Of a stretch of 6,080 nt of DNA, positions 3,832 through 6,080 are shown in pieces. Source of the DNA: Candidatus Parcubacteria bacterium (lineage in GTDB: Bacteria > Patescibacteriota > Minisyncoccia > Phycocordibacterales > PALSA-1337). The stretch spans positions 1 to 6,080 of the forward strand of contig JAHFMA010000033.1 in assembly GCA_023264475.1 (NCBI GenBank), written 5' to 3'. Positions within the stretch are counted from its first letter, which is position 1, and each line of letters opens with the position of its first letter. Position numbers and translations under genes: made by a program. Under the pieces are notes generated by a model. That model was not told the origin of the DNA and did no database searches. It saw only the letters and a list, made by a program, of their open reading frames with translations.

Positions 3832-5574
3832 ATGGCCTCCCTCGAACACATCCGTCACACCCTCGCCCACCTCATGGCCGCCGCCGTCTTGGAGCTCTAT
3901 CCCGAGGCCAAGCCGACCATCGGCCCCGCTATCGACAACGGCTTCTATTACGACTTCGAGTTCCCCGCCGACAAGCGCCCGACCGAGAAGGAGCTCAAGG
4001 ATATCGAGAAGAAAATGCGCAAGCTCCTCCCTTCATGGAAGGAAATGACTGGAAAGGAAGTCGCATACGACGAGGCGAAAGTTTTCTTTAAAGACAACCC
4101 CTTTAAGAATGAACTCATAAGAGACATCCGTGACAAGGGCGAAAAGATGACGTTCTACACGGCTGGCAAGTTTACTGATCTTTGTCGTGGAGGCCATGTG
4201 GAAAATCCAGCTAAAGACATTCCATCTGACTCTTTTGAGCTTTCTCACATTGCAGGAGCGTACTGGAGAGGTGATGAAAAACAACCAATGCTAACTCGCA
4301 TCTATGGTTTAGCCTTCAATTCAAAGGAGGAATTGGACTCCTACAATAAAATGATGGTTGAGGCCGAGAAGCGCGACCACAAGAAGCTCGGCAAGGAGCT
4401 CAAACTCTTCACGACTTCCCCGCTCATCGGTTCCGGCCTGCCGCTCCTCCAGCCCAATGGCATGATCATCCGCAAAGAGATCGAGGACTATCTCTGGGAG
4501 CTCCACAAGGATCATGGCTACAGCCGCGTCTGGACCCCGCATATCGCCAAGGAAGACCTATATATCACTTCCGGCCATGCCGCCAAGTTCGGCGATGAGC
4601 TCTTCCGCGTCCAAGGCAAAGAAGAGAAGTTCATCATGAAGCCCATGAATTGCCCGCACCATATGCAGATATTCGCGGACAATCAGTTCTCGTACCGCGA
4701 CATGCCGGTGCGCTATTTCGAGCCAGCCACGGTCTATCGCGACGAGAAGTCCGGCCAGCTCGCCGGCCTCACCCGCGTACGCGCTATCACGCAGGATGAC
4801 GGTCACCTCTTCTGCCGCCAGAGCCAGATCAGCGCCGAGGTCGTTACGATCATCGGCATCATCAAAGCCTTCTACACGACCATGGGCATGCTGGATGGTT
4901 ATTGGGTGCGCCTCTCCACTAGAGGCGCTGACAAGAGCGCCTATATCGGCTCTGACGAGATTTGGAGCACTGCCGAGAAGGCCCTCGAGGACACAGCTGT
5001 GGCCAACAAGCTCAACTGGAAGCCGGGACCGGGCGAAGCCGCCTTCTACGGCCCCAAGCTCGACTTTATGTTCAAGGACGCCATCGGCCGTGAATGGCAG
5101 CTTGCCACCATCCAATGCGACTTCAACCTGCCGGAGCGCTTTGACCTTTCCTTCGTGCACGAGAAGGGCGAAAAGGAGCGCCCAGTCGTCATCCACCGCG
5201 CCATCTCGGGATCACTAGAGCGATTCATGGGCGTGATGATCGAGCACTATGCCGGCAACTTCCCTCTCTGGCTCTCGCCGGTGCAGGTCAAGGTGATCCC
5301 TGTCGCTGAGGCTCACGCCGATGCCGCTGCCAAGATCCGCGAGTCTTTGCGCAAAGCCGGCATCCGCGCCACGCTCGATGACAGCAACGATAGCTTCGGC
5401 AAGAAGATAAGGAACGCCAAAACAGCCCATATCCCTTATTTCATCATTATGGGTGAAAAGGACATCTCCGCCGACAAAGTCACCCTAGAATCCCGCGATA
5501 AAGGCCAGATCGGACAGCTCTCTGCCGATGAAGTCATGAAGATGCTCGCCGAGGAGATCAAAGAGAGGAAGTAG
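3832..5574 (+). CDS. thrS: Threonyl-tRNA synthetase lacking the TGS domain
   Basis: Class II synthetase that charges tRNA-Thr with threonine in the cytoplasm. 580 residues, shorter than the roughly 640 of E. coli because the N-terminal TGS domain is absent. The editing domain starts at once: HxxxH as His9 and His13 in RHTLAH, and CRGGH with Cys118 and His122. Catalytic core: motif 1 region around 203-237; zinc ligands Cys274 (MNCPHH), His325 (QDDGHLFC) and His455 (VIHRA); motif 2 Arg303 in VYRDEKSG; motif 3 Arg464 in GSLERFMG. The anticodon-binding domain is at about 485-580 (VQVKVIPV to the end). An in-frame stop just upstream leaves ATG 3832 as the only plausible start, yet no Shine-Dalgarno site is visible before it. 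Expression is likely controlled by the T-box leader. Base composition changes abruptly within the gene (see 4040-4350). Confidence 0.97.
   Translation: MASLEHIRHTLAHLMAAAVLELYPEAKPTIGPAIDNGFYYDFEFPADKRPTEKELKDIEKKMRKLLPSWKEMTGKEVAYDEAKVFFKDNPFKNELIRDIRDKGEKMTFYTAGKFTDLCRGGHVENPAKDIPSDSFELSHIAGAYWRGDEKQPMLTRIYGLAFNSKEELDSYNKMMVEAEKRDHKKLGKELKLFTTSPLIGSGLPLLQPNGMIIRKEIEDYLWELHKDHGYSRVWTPHIAKEDLYITSGHAAKFGDELFRVQGKEEKFIMKPMNCPHHMQIFADNQFSYRDMPVRYFEPATVYRDEKSGQLAGLTRVRAITQDDGHLFCRQSQISAEVVTIIGIIKAFYTTMGMLDGYWVRLSTRGADKSAYIGSDEIWSTAEKALEDTAVANKLNWKPGPGEAAFYGPKLDFMFKDAIGREWQLATIQCDFNLPERFDLSFVHEKGEKERPVVIHRAISGSLERFMGVMIEHYAGNFPLWLSPVQVKVIPVAEAHADAAAKIRESLRKAGIRATLDDSNDSFGKKIRNAKTAHIPYFIIMGEKDISADKVTLESRDKGQIGQLSADEVMKMLAEEIKERK
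4040..4350 (+). other. AT-rich, codon-shifted patch inside thrS
   Basis: Counted 60-base blocks give 63% GC at 3841-3900, 40% at 4081-4140, 43% at 4201-4260, 40% at 4261-4320 and 58% at 4381-4440. Codons shift from C/G-ending to A/T-ending (for example TTT, AAA, GAA, TCT, CCA, CTA, TTA) and then back. The patch covers residues about 70-173, including the editing-site CRGGH. The reading frame and protein motifs are intact. The inferred explanation is homologous replacement from a lower-GC relative; selection on local mRNA properties is an alternative. Confidence 0.65.
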
Positions 5575-5584
5575 GCAAAAGAAA

Positions 5585-5612
5585 AAAGGGCTTCCTTTGA
5601 TGGAAGCCCTTT
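5585..5612 (-). terminator. Terminator between thrS and the convergent short unit
   Basis: AAAGGGCTTCC (5585-5595) pairs perfectly with GGAAGCCCTTT (5602-5612) around a 6-nt loop. On the minus strand the stem is followed by an almost uninterrupted T run (down to about 5577), so it is strongest as the end of the minus-strand unit starting near 5878. It begins 10 nt after the thrS stop and its 3' arm ends in TTT, so it may also stop thrS transcripts. Confidence 0.85.
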
Positions 5613-5642
5613 GTGAAGCTGGAACTGTATTGTGCTGTTCAG

Positions 5643-5765
5643 TTACTTCTTGTAACTGTTGACGACTTCGCGGAGCGAGCTGCCTGCCTGAGATAAGGTC
5701 GGATTGACCTTCTCAGTCAGAGTGCTCACCGAAGCGATGGTGCCGTCGGGAAGGATCGTGTACAT
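5643..5765 (-). CDS. Possible 40-residue protein in a short transcription unit
   Basis: Not recognised. The frame from ATG 5765 encodes MYTILPDGTIASVS followed by a polar segment ending REVVNSYKK. Codons are mostly C/G-ending, as in dnaE and thrS, which favours real coding. The frame stays open upstream to 5855 without another ATG; an in-frame TTG lies at 5780. No Shine-Dalgarno site precedes ATG 5765, which weakens the call. It lies between a strong promoter (5885-5914) and a strong terminator (5585-5612), so the region is very likely transcribed, but the product may be a small RNA instead. There is no signal peptide or membrane segment. Confidence 0.45.
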   Translation of the reverse strand: MYTILPDGTIASVSTLTEKVNPTLSQAGSSLREVVNSYKK

Positions 5766-5884
5766 GTGCTGTATCGCCAAACGTTGTGGTTTCTGACTAC
5801 GAGCTAATATCCTGACGAAGAGATGTTCGACATAGCGTGAACCCTCTGTGATGTCTCATACCGATATCAAAGTACTATGCTACC

Positions 5885-5914
5885 AGTATAACATACTTAG
5901 TTGCTATTTGTCAA
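5885..5914 (-). promoter_or_regulatory. Strong sigma70-type promoter of the short minus-strand unit
   Basis: On the minus strand: perfect -35 TTGACA (5914-5909), 18-nt spacer, extended -10 TGTTATACT (5893-5885). Predicted start near 5878, leaving a leader of about 110 nt before ATG 5765. The leader (5766-5878) contains a GACAT/ATGTC inverted repeat (5829-5833 with 5851-5855) but no RNA family I recognise. Confidence 0.8.
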
Positions 5915-5919
5915 GCACG

Positions 5920-5946
5920 CAAAAGGCCCCATTTTGGGGCCTTTTG
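5920..5946 (-). terminator. Terminator of the right-edge minus-strand gene
   Basis: CAAAAGGCCCC (5920-5930) pairs perfectly with GGGGCCTTTTG (5936-5946) around a 5-nt loop. It lies 36 nt past the stop of the right-edge gene and 5 bp before the -35 box of the next unit. The T run is short (part of the stem), so efficiency is uncertain; the symmetrical stem could act on either strand. Confidence 0.75.
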
Positions 5947-5982
5947 GAGACTTATATTTAGAGCGTCGCACCCGTCTCTCGG

Positions 5983-6080
5983 TTAGATCTTCGTCTTGTT
6001 GAAGAGAAGATACATGACCGTGGCGAAGAGGACGAGGATCACGAGGACCGCGACCCAACCCCACGGGACATTGTTGAGAG
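5983..6080 (-). CDS. C-terminus of a membrane protein, cut by window edge
   Basis: Only the last 31 residues are visible; the start is beyond the right edge. They read as a short polar lead (LNNVPWGW), a hydrophobic helix of about 18 residues (VAVLVILVLFATVMYLLF) and a short positive tail (NKTKI) before the TAA. This looks like a C-terminal transmembrane helix with a cytoplasmic Lys-containing end, or a complete small single-helix protein starting just outside. The family cannot be told. A terminator follows at 5920-5946. Confidence 0.7.
   Translation of the reverse strand, partial: LNNVPWGWVAVLVILVLFATVMYLLFNKTKI

Noticed and set aside
4558..5196. Long minus-strand open frame opposite thrS (212 codons)
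   Set aside because: Antisense shadow; composition follows thrS codons in reverse and no recognisable domain is present.
5826..5860. Tiny leader frame after AGAGGG in the minus-strand unit (9 codons, MSNISSSGY)
   Set aside because: Too short to support from sequence alone; no run of regulatory codons or paired terminator/antiterminator after it.
1..6080. CRISPR arrays, tRNA or rRNA genes, transposase genes
   Set aside because: No regularly spaced direct repeats, no cloverleaf or rRNA sequence, and no transposase-like frame found by reading both strands.

Overview
This window looks like a chromosomal segment from a bacterium with moderately high GC. The core genes are rich in codons ending in C or G. 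Three features suggest a Patescibacteria/CPR (Parcubacteria-like) genome: a threonyl-tRNA synthetase that starts directly at the editing domain with no TGS domain, a single-domain MGMT-type protein, and very compact gene packing. This taxonomic reading is an inference from protein style, not a database result.

Layout, left to right. (1) The 3' two thirds of dnaE (DNA polymerase III alpha subunit) enters from the left edge and ends at 2255. It carries an in-frame block of about 108 bp (1425-1532) bounded by 20-bp perfect inverted repeats. This looks like a palindromic mobile element tolerated inside an essential gene. (2) A small secreted protein (2308-2580) follows on the same strand. (3) Three minus-strand genes come next (2577-3520): an unrecognised small upstream protein that may be an antitoxin, a PIN-domain ribonuclease (likely VapC-type toxin) and a minimal MGMT-family protein. 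They are overlapping or 1 nt apart, so probably one operon. The first two are AT-rich compared with their surroundings. (4) The divergent intergenic region 3521-3831 holds a T-box riboswitch: T-box sequence, antiterminator, competing terminator with U-tract, Stem III, and an apparently compact Stem I with a possible Thr (ACC) specifier. It precedes thrS (3832-5574). The thrS gene itself has a sharply AT-richer patch (about 4040-4350) covering much of the editing domain. (5) Right of thrS are a terminator whose U-tract favours the minus strand, a short minus-strand transcription unit with a near-consensus sigma70 promoter and a possible 40-aa protein, another terminator, and the C-terminal membrane helix of a gene cut by the right edge.

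Functionally, the window combines core replication (dnaE) and translation (thrS, with feedback from tRNA-Thr charging through the T-box) with a small accessory patch (toxin-antitoxin-like pair plus alkyl-DNA protein). The points most worth a second look are the palindromic coding insertion in dnaE, the T-box in a likely CPR context, the mosaic thrS, and the short unit at 5580-5915, which could be a small RNA or a small-protein gene.
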